The position numbers and the translations under genes are program-made. 64,000 nucleotides of DNA from Spirometra erinaceieuropaei (Eukaryota > Platyhelminthes > Cestoda > Diphyllobothriidea > Diphyllobothriidae): contig CACRXP010000003.1 of NCBI GenBank assembly GCA_902702965.1, positions 195,233 to 259,232 on the forward strand. The letters are read 5' to 3'. This document shows, one piece after another, positions 26,215-35,797 of this stretch. Positions within the stretch are counted from its first letter, which is position 1. Each line of letters begins with the position of its first letter. The notes under the pieces were generated by a model. That model saw only the letters and a list, made by a program, of their open reading frames with translations. It did not search any database and had not been told where the DNA came from.

Positions 26215-26950
26215 GTCTTTCGCTCATCCGTTGCCCCTGTGAAATCGGGAACGACCCTATCAAAGACTAATGATGTGGAATTGGAGGCAAGTTCGTGCCT
26301 TGTATGCGTAAACGTCACTCCCCACTCCAGTCTGCTGACCGGCTCGGACAGCGGCTGGGGTGTGGGAGTGGGAAGGGAGAGTGAGGTCGACGACTCAGCG
26401 CACTTTCTCCTCACTATAAACAATCTGACGCGCTTGAAGCTATCACGGTGCGCTAAAAGCAGTGGCTTGGAAGGTTGCCAACTGACGGGGTAACTTGGAC
26501 CTCCTCCTTGACTGGAGGCGGTCTGAGAGTCAGGCTGCAATGGCTCCTTTTTAATGCGGCCTTTATGGCACTCCCACCACAGTGTGGGATCCGAGCCAGG
26601 CGTTAGCGGTACGCCTAGGTGCGGCTTCGGTCGTGCCAGCCACCAAATCTCTGTTGTTGGTTGAAATCCTGGTTATTGTTGTGTGGACCAGGGGGTGTGG
26701 TGGAACGCCAAGGTGAGGATCGGTCCGAGCTATCCACCTGCGGTCTCCTCGTCTCCGGTCTTCTGGACTCTGTCTTGACACCGGGCTCGGGCGAGGGAGG
26801 AGGAGAGAGTGTAGGTAGATGCAGCGCAAGTCTACTGGCACTATAAACCCCTGCGTAAGTCACCGTCCCTGCTCTCACTGCTGCTGCAACTGTGGGGCAC
26901 ACGGTGGACATCATCGAAACCGATGGTCGAACTGTCATGCGTAAACGTGG
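26215..26950 (+). repeat. Interspersed repeat family R1, copy A
   Basis: This segment is inverted relative to 40085-40730. Shared blocks include CACTATAAACAATCT, GCGCTTGAAGCT, TTGCCAACTGACGGG, GACCGGCTCG and the CTCTCTCCTCCTCCC-type tract, over about 700 bases with many substitutions. On the opposite strand the two copies encode similar peptides (PSYPVSWQPSK and SFKRVRLFIV), but neither copy has a long shared frame, so similarity by DNA descent is the simpler reading. Orientation is arbitrary. Confidence 0.75.
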
Positions 26951-28200
26951 TCGCAGTTTCCTTAGCCTCTCAGCCCATGCCCCGTTAGGCTAATATGTTT
27001 GGAGTGACGTTCCGTTGTCCTAACTAAGTTCATTATAGGTTTGCTATAGTTTCTTCGAGGAATAAATAACAACTTGTTTTAAAGAGAGTTTCCACAGTAA
27101 TGAAGCATTAAAGCTTACTAAAATATAATTAGTAGGGTGTATAGAATGTTCTTCATTTACATCCTGAAGGATGGTGGCTGATCATGTTTGAAAGGTGCGT
27201 CATCACAACTAGGCCATACTTTTAGACAGTTGATCGGCACGACGCTGCTTGGAGGCGTAGAAAGTCTTAACGATAGGATTAAAGCCTGGCTTTATGCGAG
27301 GACAATGCGCATCACTGGTGTGTACAGCAAATCCACTTCTTTGTCCTTCACCCATATCCACCAAGACTAGCTAAAAAAATTTGTCGCGATTGACTTCGCA
27401 GTCCCGATCCTTTCACAATTAGAGGTTTAAAATAAGGTCACATATTCTGCGTGTAACTGTAAGGGAACAGGTCTAAAGTAGTCATTCATTATGCTACTCA
27501 TTCCCGGCGCTACTTTGGTGGCGCCTTTCTGGACTCCCCAAACTAGCAATACTCTTACGGACATGGTTTCCGAGCTTAAATGCCTACCCCGGGTAAAGTC
27601 TAACGAAGGTTCAAAATGATTTCGAAATATGTTGATGCACATGTTGGAAATGTGCATAACATAGCGGTCACTGACTCTATTACGTTTTGTTGCCCCGTTG
27701 AGAACTATGTTCTGCCACATAAGTGATCTTGTGTATGAACAACTTCTCTAAGGGAGTCTCGCATTAAGGGTATTACTAGAGGGTTCAATTTCATCTTCGT
27801 TTTGTGGATTCAAAACCAGTTGTTATGCGTCTGATATATCCTTCACTCCGGCCATGTAGCCTATCTACGTTCCTTTGTAGGGTTATGGCGTCATTTCCAT
27901 CCTCGATAGTTCTCCAGGTCCTAGCGTTGTGTGCAATAGGTGCTACTTGCGATTCTACCTTGTCCACAAACGTACTTTTGCATGGTGTGAGGAGGGAGTC
28001 TTGAAGACGAATTCTTGGGCGATGCTACTTTTAGCAAGATTTTACACTGATGCGTATTCTCCAGCTACAGGCCTTTGCTGTTTTGCACTGATGAGCCTAA
28101 TTAGCACAGCGGGTTGCCTCAAAAGCCCAGATTGCATAATTTAGAGGGGCCATTGACTGAAACTTATTTAAAATGCCTTGTTAAGCTCCGAATAAACACC
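26951..28200. other. Intronic stretch without a recognisable gene
   Basis: Only short frames are present (up to 97 codons on minus at 27427-27720) and I recognise no motif in them. It lies within intron 3 of the GAS2-like gene. Confidence 0.35.
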
Positions 28201-28239
28201 ATCAACCACAAATGTGGTGCACAGAGCCTTCAGCTGGTT

Positions 28240-30450
28240 TTCAGTTGTCTTGGAAAGTTTTGTGGGACACGACCTTTTTGTCGAATGTCATTGAATAACA
28301 CTCTCGTATACCAACTGGATCCATTTTGTTTTTGAGGATTCTTTCCATTGTATTACAGCAGGTGCATTTGAAGCTCATTTGGCGGCAGTTGTCTATTTGT
28401 AGCCACGAACAACCTTTTCGAATAGGTACCAGGTGAACCATTTTCGAGGTTTTTTGTCAGCTTACCACAATCAAGCGGTTGCTGAAACCGGATGGCAAGT
28501 GATTCGACTACCTCCTCAATGGTCTTACTCAACGGCAATGCATAAATCTCACCCGATTCCGGTGATCTATCGTCAGTTCATTCTTAGTTTTGAACTTCGT
28601 GAACTCAAGTGTTCTACTGAGTGAAGTAGACATGACGTCAACAGATTGGTCTTTTAGGAACTCGGTCCAATAGTAAAAAGAGACTACAGACAGCATTTCT
28701 GGTCTGGACAACATTTCACTTTTCTGAAGTTCATCAGTTACAGTGCCGTTTTCTGCGCCTTTTACGGTAGTCAGGTAATCTCTATTTTCTTTGCGTTGCC
28801 TGGTTTAGGCACAAGGTTCTTGCGTTTCCGCAGAACTTTAAGGACATGGTTGTGTGCGCAGGATGTTCGGGCCTCTCGGAGTAAATTCTGTCACAGGCTT
28901 TTCTGTCTTCTATAATCTAAAACTTCCTGTTACAGTTGGTTCCTGGCAGTACCTTCCACAACTTCCGTTTTCTATTTTTCGCCCGACCTCTTGACCAACC
29001 CGGTTGGGCCTGCTTCTCAGACTCTCTCTTTTGTTTGATCCTTGGTTATCTGCCGCTCTTATCGGTATATCTGTCAGGATATCATATGCCCTGTTGACGT
29101 CTCCTCTCAGCGGATCCCTCCAACGTTTGGCCTTGACAGTGGACTTCATGAATTCCGAAACACCCTTCCTAATGTAGTTTTGTGGATTTTCCACCGCTTT
29201 CAGATACACGTATGAATTCCGATTTCCGCATTAGGAAACCATGATTGCTCGACGCTAGTGGGTGGCCTACATTGCTTTCATCTGTGTTTTTCTTTCCATA
29301 TGGAAGTAAGGGTTCAGACAACTGGACCTTTGTCTCTCTACTGTTCTTCTCAAAAAACAAACTCATTGAAGGATGCATTCTTCCAGAGTCGTGTTTAAGG
29401 GCACCTGATCACATCTACTTTTGAGACTGTCGGCTGTCAACAGCTGCCAATTAACCACAGGCTGTTGTCACATATATGAATAGGACTTTTTACCTCGACC
29501 AGTTTCCTGTATTTCAGTCGACAGCGGTTCTTCTCTCTTGCTTATTTGTGTGTCCATCAACGACCCCTAGGTTAACCGTTTCAAATGCATGTGCGACTTA
29601 AGTACAGGTTAGAATTTCGCTATAATCAGCACCGTCCCTATCCATTATAACGATATCTATATCTTGTTAGCGGAAGATGTCTATCTTCCCCAGATTTTAT
29701 TTCGCTTTTGTAGCTGTTGACTATGTGTGCGTAATTTCGAGTTTTGCGCAGCCTCAGTGAGCAACGTCTCAGTCGACGCAACGATATACGCGTGGTTTTC
29801 AGTTTGTAGAGCTGGTTGAGGTGACTTTGCACAGTTTTCTTAACTTCATATTCTCTATACTTGTTGGTTCCGTGCCAGCGGCTTTTTACCTTCTCGGGAC
29901 ATATTCAGATGAATTTACTCAAGTTGTCAGTACTACGGCATGGTGCCAACTAAAGGGTCTTCTTATTTGTGTCAACTGTTCATTGCCGATTCCTAGGTTC
30001 TTCTTCCCAGAAGGGTTCTTCTCTTGATATCTGGCCCCTATTCTCTTCATTTTGCCTTCTCTCTGAGAGAAATACCGTTTGAAAAACTCCCAGCTGGTCT
30101 TTCCCGAACACTTTTTTCCGTTTGATAGGAGTTTTGCTTTCACTTCATCTTCGAAGGTGGCCGTCAGAGCTTTTGCTGCTCAAACTTCCTCGTCCGATTT
30201 TTCAAGTCTCCTAATCCGAATCGCTTTGGGTGCGCGGACGGACGTAATTTTGGATCCCGATAACAGGGCTTCCAGATAATTAAGTAGCACGTGTAATAGT
30301 CTTTTCTCGGAGTTGCCCTAGATCTAGGTTCCAGTTGCGACGGTACCACCAGTCTGTGCTCCTGTGAGTATCCCCCGTTCTTAGGCCTGTGTTCAGAAAA
30401 TTGTTTTCGGTCCTTTTGGCTCTCTTTTGCCTCCAGTCTCCTCTTCATTT
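28240..30450 (-). mobile_element. Possible 5' part of a second Penelope-like unit, minus strand
   Basis: Read on minus from the hammerhead-like motif at 30528-30563, a series of broken frames follows: 30448-30164 (begins MKRRLEAKESQKDRKQFSEH), 30143-29919, 29378-29169 and 29209-28910 (KGVSEFMKSTVKAKRWRDPL, then RGDVNRAYDI). They are lysine- and arginine-rich and look protein-coding in the past, but I recognise no domain. Penelope-like elements often sit in partial tandem with their terminal repeats between units. A position directly downstream of the terminal motif therefore suggests this is the start of a neighbouring unit. That is inference from position only. Confidence 0.35.
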
Positions 30451-30527
30451 GAGGATAGTTGGGGACTTAGAGTGGAATCTGGTTACGAAGAAGGGGACAC
30501 GATCGCTAGAACAAGAGCTTTATTGGC

Positions 30528-30567
30528 CTGACGTTTCGGATTCACACTCGAATCCATCATCAGAGAC
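30528..30567 (-). ncRNA. Hammerhead-ribozyme-like motif in the Penelope flank
   Basis: On the minus strand the segment reads CTGATGA, then a 6-bp hairpin (GGATTC, loop GAGTGT, GAATCC), then GAAA, then CGTC, then AGGC. This is the order of a hammerhead core: C3-A9, stem II, G12-A15.1, a minimal stem III and the cleavage triplet GUC. The four bases after the expected cleavage site (AGGC) can pair with GTCT just upstream of the core (A-U, G-C, G-U, C-G), giving a type I layout. One extra U sits between the core and stem II. Stem III (AC/GU) has no loop, so activity would need pairing between two copies. Hammerheads are known in Penelope-like elements. Activity here is inferred. Confidence 0.6.
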
Positions 30568-30777
30568 AGAGTCGGATAGGAGTAGTAAATTGCCCAGGTG
30601 TTGCAGTATTTATAGGATGCAGTTGCTAGATAGCCTCATGCCGATCACGGTTGGTGGCTCCCCAGTGCATGACGGCCTAACTAGCCAGGTTTTGAAGTTC
30701 AGATTGGAAAAGTTTAGAGATCCGGGAAGATTATTAGAAGAAGAAAATTGGCTCTCCGGAACAGGTTTATTTAACTG

Positions 30778-30820
30778 CTGACGTTTCAAAGAGCTGGGTC
30801 GGCTCTTCATTGTCAATGCA
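30778..30820 (-). ncRNA. Second, degenerate hammerhead-like motif
   Basis: On minus it reads TTGACAATG, a 6-bp hairpin (AAGAGC, loop, GCTCTT), then T, GAAA and CGTCAG. The 3' half of the core (GAAACGTCAG) is identical to the motif about 250 bases further along the minus strand. The CTGATGA box carries extra bases (TGACAATGA), and no good stem I can be drawn. It probably marks the other terminal repeat of the Penelope-like element. Confidence 0.4.
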
Positions 30821-31133
30821 GATGCATTTGCTATGCGCTTGCGTGCCGGTCAAGATTATTGGCTCCCACGCTCATCGCACGCAGTCGAGTTGCTGACTGC
30901 TGGATTTCGTCATCCGTGGGGTCTCTTGGGCAATTTGGCTCTCCGGAATTGACAATAGGAGCAGTGGTCATCCGCACGCTCTCCTCGCGGCGAACTACTT
31001 TGCCCTTACGCAACTGCGTTTGTGACTGGTGGGTCGTTGCTGTTGTACCTCAGTACTTGCTTCGTGTTTGTTGCTTTCCTGAATACTTTGATTTTTAAGC
31101 CAGCTGGTCGTTTTCCTCTTCCTCCGTCGTAAA

Positions 31134-31502
31134 TTAGATGTCTGGGAAGATGACGTTGAGGTGTTCTTTGAATTCCAGCACCTGATCCCGTTCAATGACG
31201 ACGAAGGTATCATCCACATACCGACCCCAGAATTTCAGTCGGAAAGCCAGTGCCTCCAACCGTTGTAGAACTGCCTCGGCTAAGCGTCCCGAAACCGACG
31301 AACCCATTGGTGTGCCCTTCATCTGCTCGTAGATTGTTCCGCCGAACATAAAGTACGTCTTGAAACAGAACTTCAGGAGTTGGAGGATTTGGATGTGTCC
31401 AAGGCGATTCTCCGTTTCATCGTAATTGTCTTTTAGGAGTAGTTCGATGGTCTCGACTGCTAGGTCCTGCGGAATAGAAGTAAAAAAGGGACGTAACGTC
31501 AA
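31134..31502 (-). pseudogene. Penelope-like reverse transcriptase core fragment
   Basis: This 123-codon frame carries the PLE palm domain. The motif KGTPMGSSVSGRLAEAVLQR corresponds to RT motif B and YVDDTFVV to motif C, with the two catalytic Asp present. It ends FKEHLNVIFPDI followed by a stop, where intact relatives continue. The upstream motif A block (VSFDVTS) is in a different frame, so the gene is broken on both sides and not expected to be active. Confidence 0.85.
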
Positions 31503-31600
31503 AGGATACCATGATGTTGCTTGGCAGGAGATTTATCCCTGACGAACTGACTGTAGTCTGGTTACGCTGCGCCTTCGACGTTTCATCGTTCAGTCTTTTC

Positions 31601-32712
31601 TACAAGTAACGTGACATTTCTGCGTCCTTGGTTTTGGTACTTACCCTCATTCAGGGAGACCTTTTTATTTCGAGTTTTCCGCTCGAATGGAAGTCCAGAG
31701 CTCTTGATCTTTACTTCTAACCCTTTTTGCCTGTGTTTGGGTGCTGACAGCTGACGATCGTTTGGATAATAGGGCTGGTTTCGTCTGATATCTCTTCTTC
31801 TGTGCGACTTTATGCCGTAGGCGCCCCCAAAATTACCTGGTTCTGTTCCTATGACTGAGTTGAAACCTTCGGGCTTGATAAGCCGGCAGCGAAGGGAGGG
31901 CAGCTGTTATGTCGACCCAGGTATTCGAATTCGGAGACCACTGACTACCGATTCATGTATTTTCCAGTACTTGTCGGTATCGTAACGCCGCAAAGAGGGT
32001 TCACGAGACTAGGTCCTACCATTTAGCTCGTCGTGGCTTGAGATTTGGTACGTTCCTTCTCTCCGTGACAACCTGTTGAATCGCACATGGGGGTGCCTGT
32101 ATACGTCTAGTACAAACACCAGCGTATTGTGACTATTAGAAATTTTTATGAAACATCTGAGAAACAGGCAAATTCTTAACAGCCGCCGATCGCCATCAAT
32201 GAAATCGTCAACATTAGTAGGCCTCTTTTTGGAATATTAACGCAACAATTCCATTGACAGACCATTCTTCGCCGTACTTACTTTAACTCTGGAAGGGTAT
32301 GTTACAGGTTACTGCTTTTGTGCATGGAAGATTCAATGGTTAGCATTTCTTGCCTTTTGAGAAGCGCGAAGGAATAAGACGCACTACCACAAAACCCACT
32401 TTGATGAACTCTGTGTGGATTGTAGTTTCTACAAGGGCTTCTCTAGTGTTCTTCCGTTGCATCCCTTTTCCATCTTTATTGGGCATCTAGTTGACCAGTA
32501 GTAGGGGCTACTGCCCTTATTTTTTATACTTCAGACACCAGATTATACTTTGGTGATTTTTCTGCTGGTCTCGAAGACTCTTGAAGGCCTCCTCCTCATC
32601 TCTTCTTTCCTCTTTCGCGCTCGCTTGCCCTATTGACATAAACTGGCCAGTCTAGACCCTCAAAAGAGGGGCGTGCACCTTCCTCCTAAAATTTCTGGCC
32701 AAAATCGAGAGG
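31601..32712. other. Probable decayed upstream part of the Penelope-like unit
   Basis: The stretch is upstream of the PLE reverse transcriptase on the minus strand. Lysine- and arginine-rich fragments can be read in mixed frames around 31680-31900, but no motif is secure and no frame is long. It holds no host exon that I can recognise. Confidence 0.35.
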
Positions 32713-33519
32713 GTGTGCGAGGAGCCACCGCCGATGCGCTCTTACTTGCGACTTCCGATCGACTTCCAATTGGAGGCTGGGAGTAAAAGCCTTGCCACTT
32801 GTCAGGAACCTTTTATTGAAGCTATCCTTGGGGAGCCAGCTATTGTCTACAAACCCCGAACTGGATTCGTCTGCTGTCGGGCCTTGCTCTCCTCCTTGCG
32901 AATTCTTCGTCCACACCCGGTTCGGCGCATCCGACCACAGGAGTCTCTACCCAGCGCTGGTGTTACCCCACCGTCACGCCTCTGCTCCCCAAACTTTATA
33001 CTGACTTCGAGGAAAGTAACAAAGCACTGTGCTGACGAACACGCCAGCACAGAGGCCGCCTACTTCCCTCGGGCGGAGCATGTTTGCGTCTGCTCCCAGG
33101 GCCCGATAGCCGGACCTAGACTTGGCTCGGGTCGGGAAAACGCTCCAAATTGGGGCCAAGCTGGAACCATCCTTTGGTGTAATCTGCCGCAAACGGAAAT
33201 AGAACATTCACGGCCACCAAAACAACTTTTGCCCTCTCCTCCACCTCCTCCGCTCCAGACGTACCTCGATTCATGGCATTTCTGTCTAACTGAGCGTCCC
33301 ATTCCCAGACCGAGGACCCATCTACTTGGTAAATGCAACAGAAGTGCTGTATGGGAAGCGGAAAGTAAAACCTATTCCACCGACGATAAGGGTTTGATGC
33401 ATGAGACTGATGCACCTGTTCGTGGGGTACCAAACGCCCGAGCCTGCAGAAGAAATCCCTCCTGGTTGCATACACAGGTAGAATGGTTTCTCGCAGGAGT
33501 TGCCGTTCATCTGTCCTGA
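32713..33519 (+). other. Unassigned 268-codon open frame
   Basis: This is the longest unexplained open frame in the window. The predicted protein starts MCEEPPPMRSYLRLPIDFQL and contains a proline run (SPPPPPLQ) but no motif, signal peptide or membrane segment that I recognise. The opposite strand is also open for long stretches (33116-33619, 167 codons), which points to GC-rich, stop-poor DNA rather than a real gene. It lies in intron 3 of the GAS2-like gene. It could be a fragment of an unknown repeat. I would not predict a protein without transcript support. Confidence 0.2.
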
Positions 33520-35380
33520 ACATCGCTTTGTTTCCTCCTGCGCTGTTGACACAGTCTTTGCTTTTCACCTTTTGGAAGCGTTTGGTTGTTCGGCTTCGAA
33601 GTTTCCTGTTCTTTTTCATAAGTCTTATTATTCAGTTTTGCGAGTTCTTGGTAGGTTTCCACCCTTTTGTTTTATAAAGTCACTGTGCGGCTGCTGTCTG
33701 GGGTCGAGAGAGAGCCCGTCAGGCGCAACGGGACGAGTGAGAGTCCCTCTACCACTTTCCTTATGTTTCTGATGAAACAAAAACTGGTTCACATCCGACG
33801 CAGAAAATGGTGCTCAAAGCTGAAATCATGTCTCCTAAGACTAGCAACATCTGCGTCATGGGTCCTGGGGGCTCATCAGAGCGAAACCTGCATGAACTAA
33901 TAACAGATACAATATTCGTCCCCGATATTTGTCAAAGTATAAAACTTTAAATACGGTTACGAGGCGGGTCAAAGCGCCAGTGACTGGGGACTAAATGGTG
34001 GGTAGGCTGCAACTGTAAAAAAAGTCGGAACGATGTTACTCACTAAAAATACTGGACGACAGCCACGTGAAGGTACTTACCTTCTGTGATCCGGTTACCA
34101 CGTGCACATGCGGTTTCCAAGAGGTATTGGAGGCTGATGTGCTGGTGTCATGTTCCCTCCAAGGGGTCCGCGGACGCCCAAATGACCACAGCGATGATCC
34201 TCGCTACGGCGTCAATAGTTCCTACAGAGTCCTGCAAAAAATCAATGACGTCTACACGAGTATCCACAAATGCGTTTTCCTGGCTTGATAGAGTAAATAC
34301 CAGAGGTGTTGACTTTTAAGTGTTCATTTCAGTCATACACTGTAATCCTATTGATACTGCAGGTTTTTAGGCGCTAGTACTACGTAGACTTTATAGCAAA
34401 CTGCGGCAACTCCGAGACTCATTGGTACCGATAAGCCAATTCCATTGGGTCTTTGAGTACTGGATCTGTGAAGGCTTACCTAATAAACCGTCTTCTGTCA
34501 CTAGTTAGGACGCATTCTTTAACAATGAAACAAGCCATCGTTTACTATATATCGTACGTGGATTACTCTTATGTGTTGGGACCACAGAAGCCGACTTCAT
34601 GAGACCTGTCCCATGGAGCATATTCAGACTCGTTCGAAACGGTCACCTTGTTTTTGCCATGCACACCGTTGACAGCGGCCATCGGTTCAGATAGGACGCC
34701 ACCGAGTTTAGTGCACTGCCTCAGCGAACACACCGTCTGACCTTTATGTCGATGAGCGATGCGAAGGCTTACACACACCTTGCCAGTCATCTCTCCCTTT
34801 TTGTTGACCACTGATATACGGTGGCATCACATTTGATATATTTCCGCAGCCTCCCCGCCTGTCCCACCCCAGGGAATTTTGAACGCACGGTTCCCTTCTA
34901 CTTTGTATCTCTTTCCACCAATCAACCAACACGAGCATGCAACTCCGGTTTAGTGTGCTGTGGGGTTCACTTTCGAATCCATTAGCTACAACGACGGTAT
35001 TGTCCAAAAACAGACACAGAGATATCAAAATTCGTCTACCCTATTTTTTCCTTCCCGTTGTTAACGTCTAGAAACTTCACAAGTAGACTGGGGCCTTCCT
35101 AGCAGCGTATTTCCCCTGTCTTAACCGTCTTAACCGGAAAAGAATCGCAGACGTGCACTTGACACTGTCTCCAGGTGCAGAACATCCTTCTTCCAATTTC
35201 TGCTTAATGGGCCGGGAGGCTGGTTCTGAACTTAGAGTTGACACCCTAGTGCGGTTGCTGTTAATGTTTTTGTTTTTGTTTGAAATTTTATCTAACGTAC
35301 ACGTTAATCTTTGTCGGGTTGTAGTCTTTTCTGTGCCAGCCTAGGTTTGCTCTACCACACTGACTTTCTTATCTCTTCAG
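33520..35380. other. Intronic stretch before the GAR exon
   Basis: No gene is recognised. Frames are short and unassigned. The last 20 bases form the pyrimidine tract and acceptor of the GAR-domain exon. Confidence 0.4.
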
Positions 35381-35797
35381 GTCAAGAAACAATTAGCCCA
35401 GTGTACTTGTTGCAACCGCATTCACCTCCAACGCTTAGACGAAGGACGTTACCAACTGGGCAAGCGCATCTACTACATGCGCCGATTCCGCTCGCACATA
35501 ATGGTCCGAGTAGGGGGCGGCTGGCTCACGCTGAAGGAATTCTTGGACCGCTACGACCCCTGTCGCCAGAAGGAGGGCCAACTCATCCAGACCAAGACTG
35601 GCACTGGGACGGCAGCGATTGGTCAGGGTGAGGGCTTCCCCGCCGCTCCAACCAAGCTCACAGTTCCTGCGGCTGACTTGTTGGGTTCATGGACCTCATC
35701 CTCTGAGCTCCAGTGCTCGGAGAAGAGACCACCTCTCAGGCGATCTCGATCTCAACGCTCGAAAACGCCCGTGCCTTCTGGGCGGCCAAAATTTTGA
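35381..35797 (+). CDS. GAS2-like protein, GAR-domain exon with stop codon
   Basis: The exon encodes the GAR (GAS2-related) domain, which binds microtubules. It begins VKKQLAQCTCCNRIHLQRLD, continues EGRYQLGKRIYYMRRFRSHI and reaches MVRVGGGWLTLKEFLDRYDP with CR. The invariant MVRVGGGW and the terminal DPCR are present, and so are the cysteines at the start (CTCC). The acceptor GACTTTCTTATCTCTTCAG is strong and phase 0 fits the preceding exon. After the GAR domain come about 75 residues rich in Gly, Thr, Ser and Arg, ending RSKTPVPSGRPKF and a TGA at 35795-35797. The KTPVP stretch is a loose match to the S/T-x-I-P motif for end-binding proteins, which occurs in GAS2-like tails, but Val replaces Ile. 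With the exons above, the partial protein is 669 residues. No clear AATAAA follows closely, so a further 3' exon is possible. Confidence 0.93.
   Translation, partial: VKKQLAQCTCCNRIHLQRLDEGRYQLGKRIYYMRRFRSHIMVRVGGGWLTLKEFLDRYDPCRQKEGQLIQTKTGTGTAAIGQGEGFPAAPTKLTVPAADLLGSWTSSSELQCSEKRPPLRRSRSQRSKTPVPSGRPKF

Larger units (their letters stand above)
30484..31600 (-). mobile_element. Penelope-like retroelement, 3' half, minus strand
   Basis: Penelope-like elements (PLEs) encode a reverse transcriptase related to telomerase, sometimes with a GIY-YIG endonuclease. On the minus strand the fingers and palm are clear. About 31540-31500 encodes LPSNIMVSFDVTS, and the frame at 31502-31134 has FTSIPQDLAVETIELLLKDN, GTIYEQMKGTPMGSSVSG and the catalytic box RYVDDTFVV. 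A one-base shift near 31480-31500 separates the first block from the second. After 31134 the frame breaks again with stops. No GIY-YIG domain is visible. The 3' flank contains two hammerhead-like motifs (30778-30820 and 30528-30563). Confidence 0.85.
25838..35380 (+). other. Intron 3 of the GAS2-like gene (9,543 bases)
   Basis: It runs from GTAATG at 25838 to GACTTTCTTATCTCTTCAG ending at 35380, phase 0. It contains repeat copy A, Penelope-like sequences and a long unassigned open frame at 32713-33519. An additional small linker exon inside it cannot be excluded. Confidence 0.7.

Noticed and set aside
30389..30781. 130-codon plus-strand frame as a gene
   Set aside because: It covers the terminal motif of the minus-strand Penelope-like element and has no recognisable domain.
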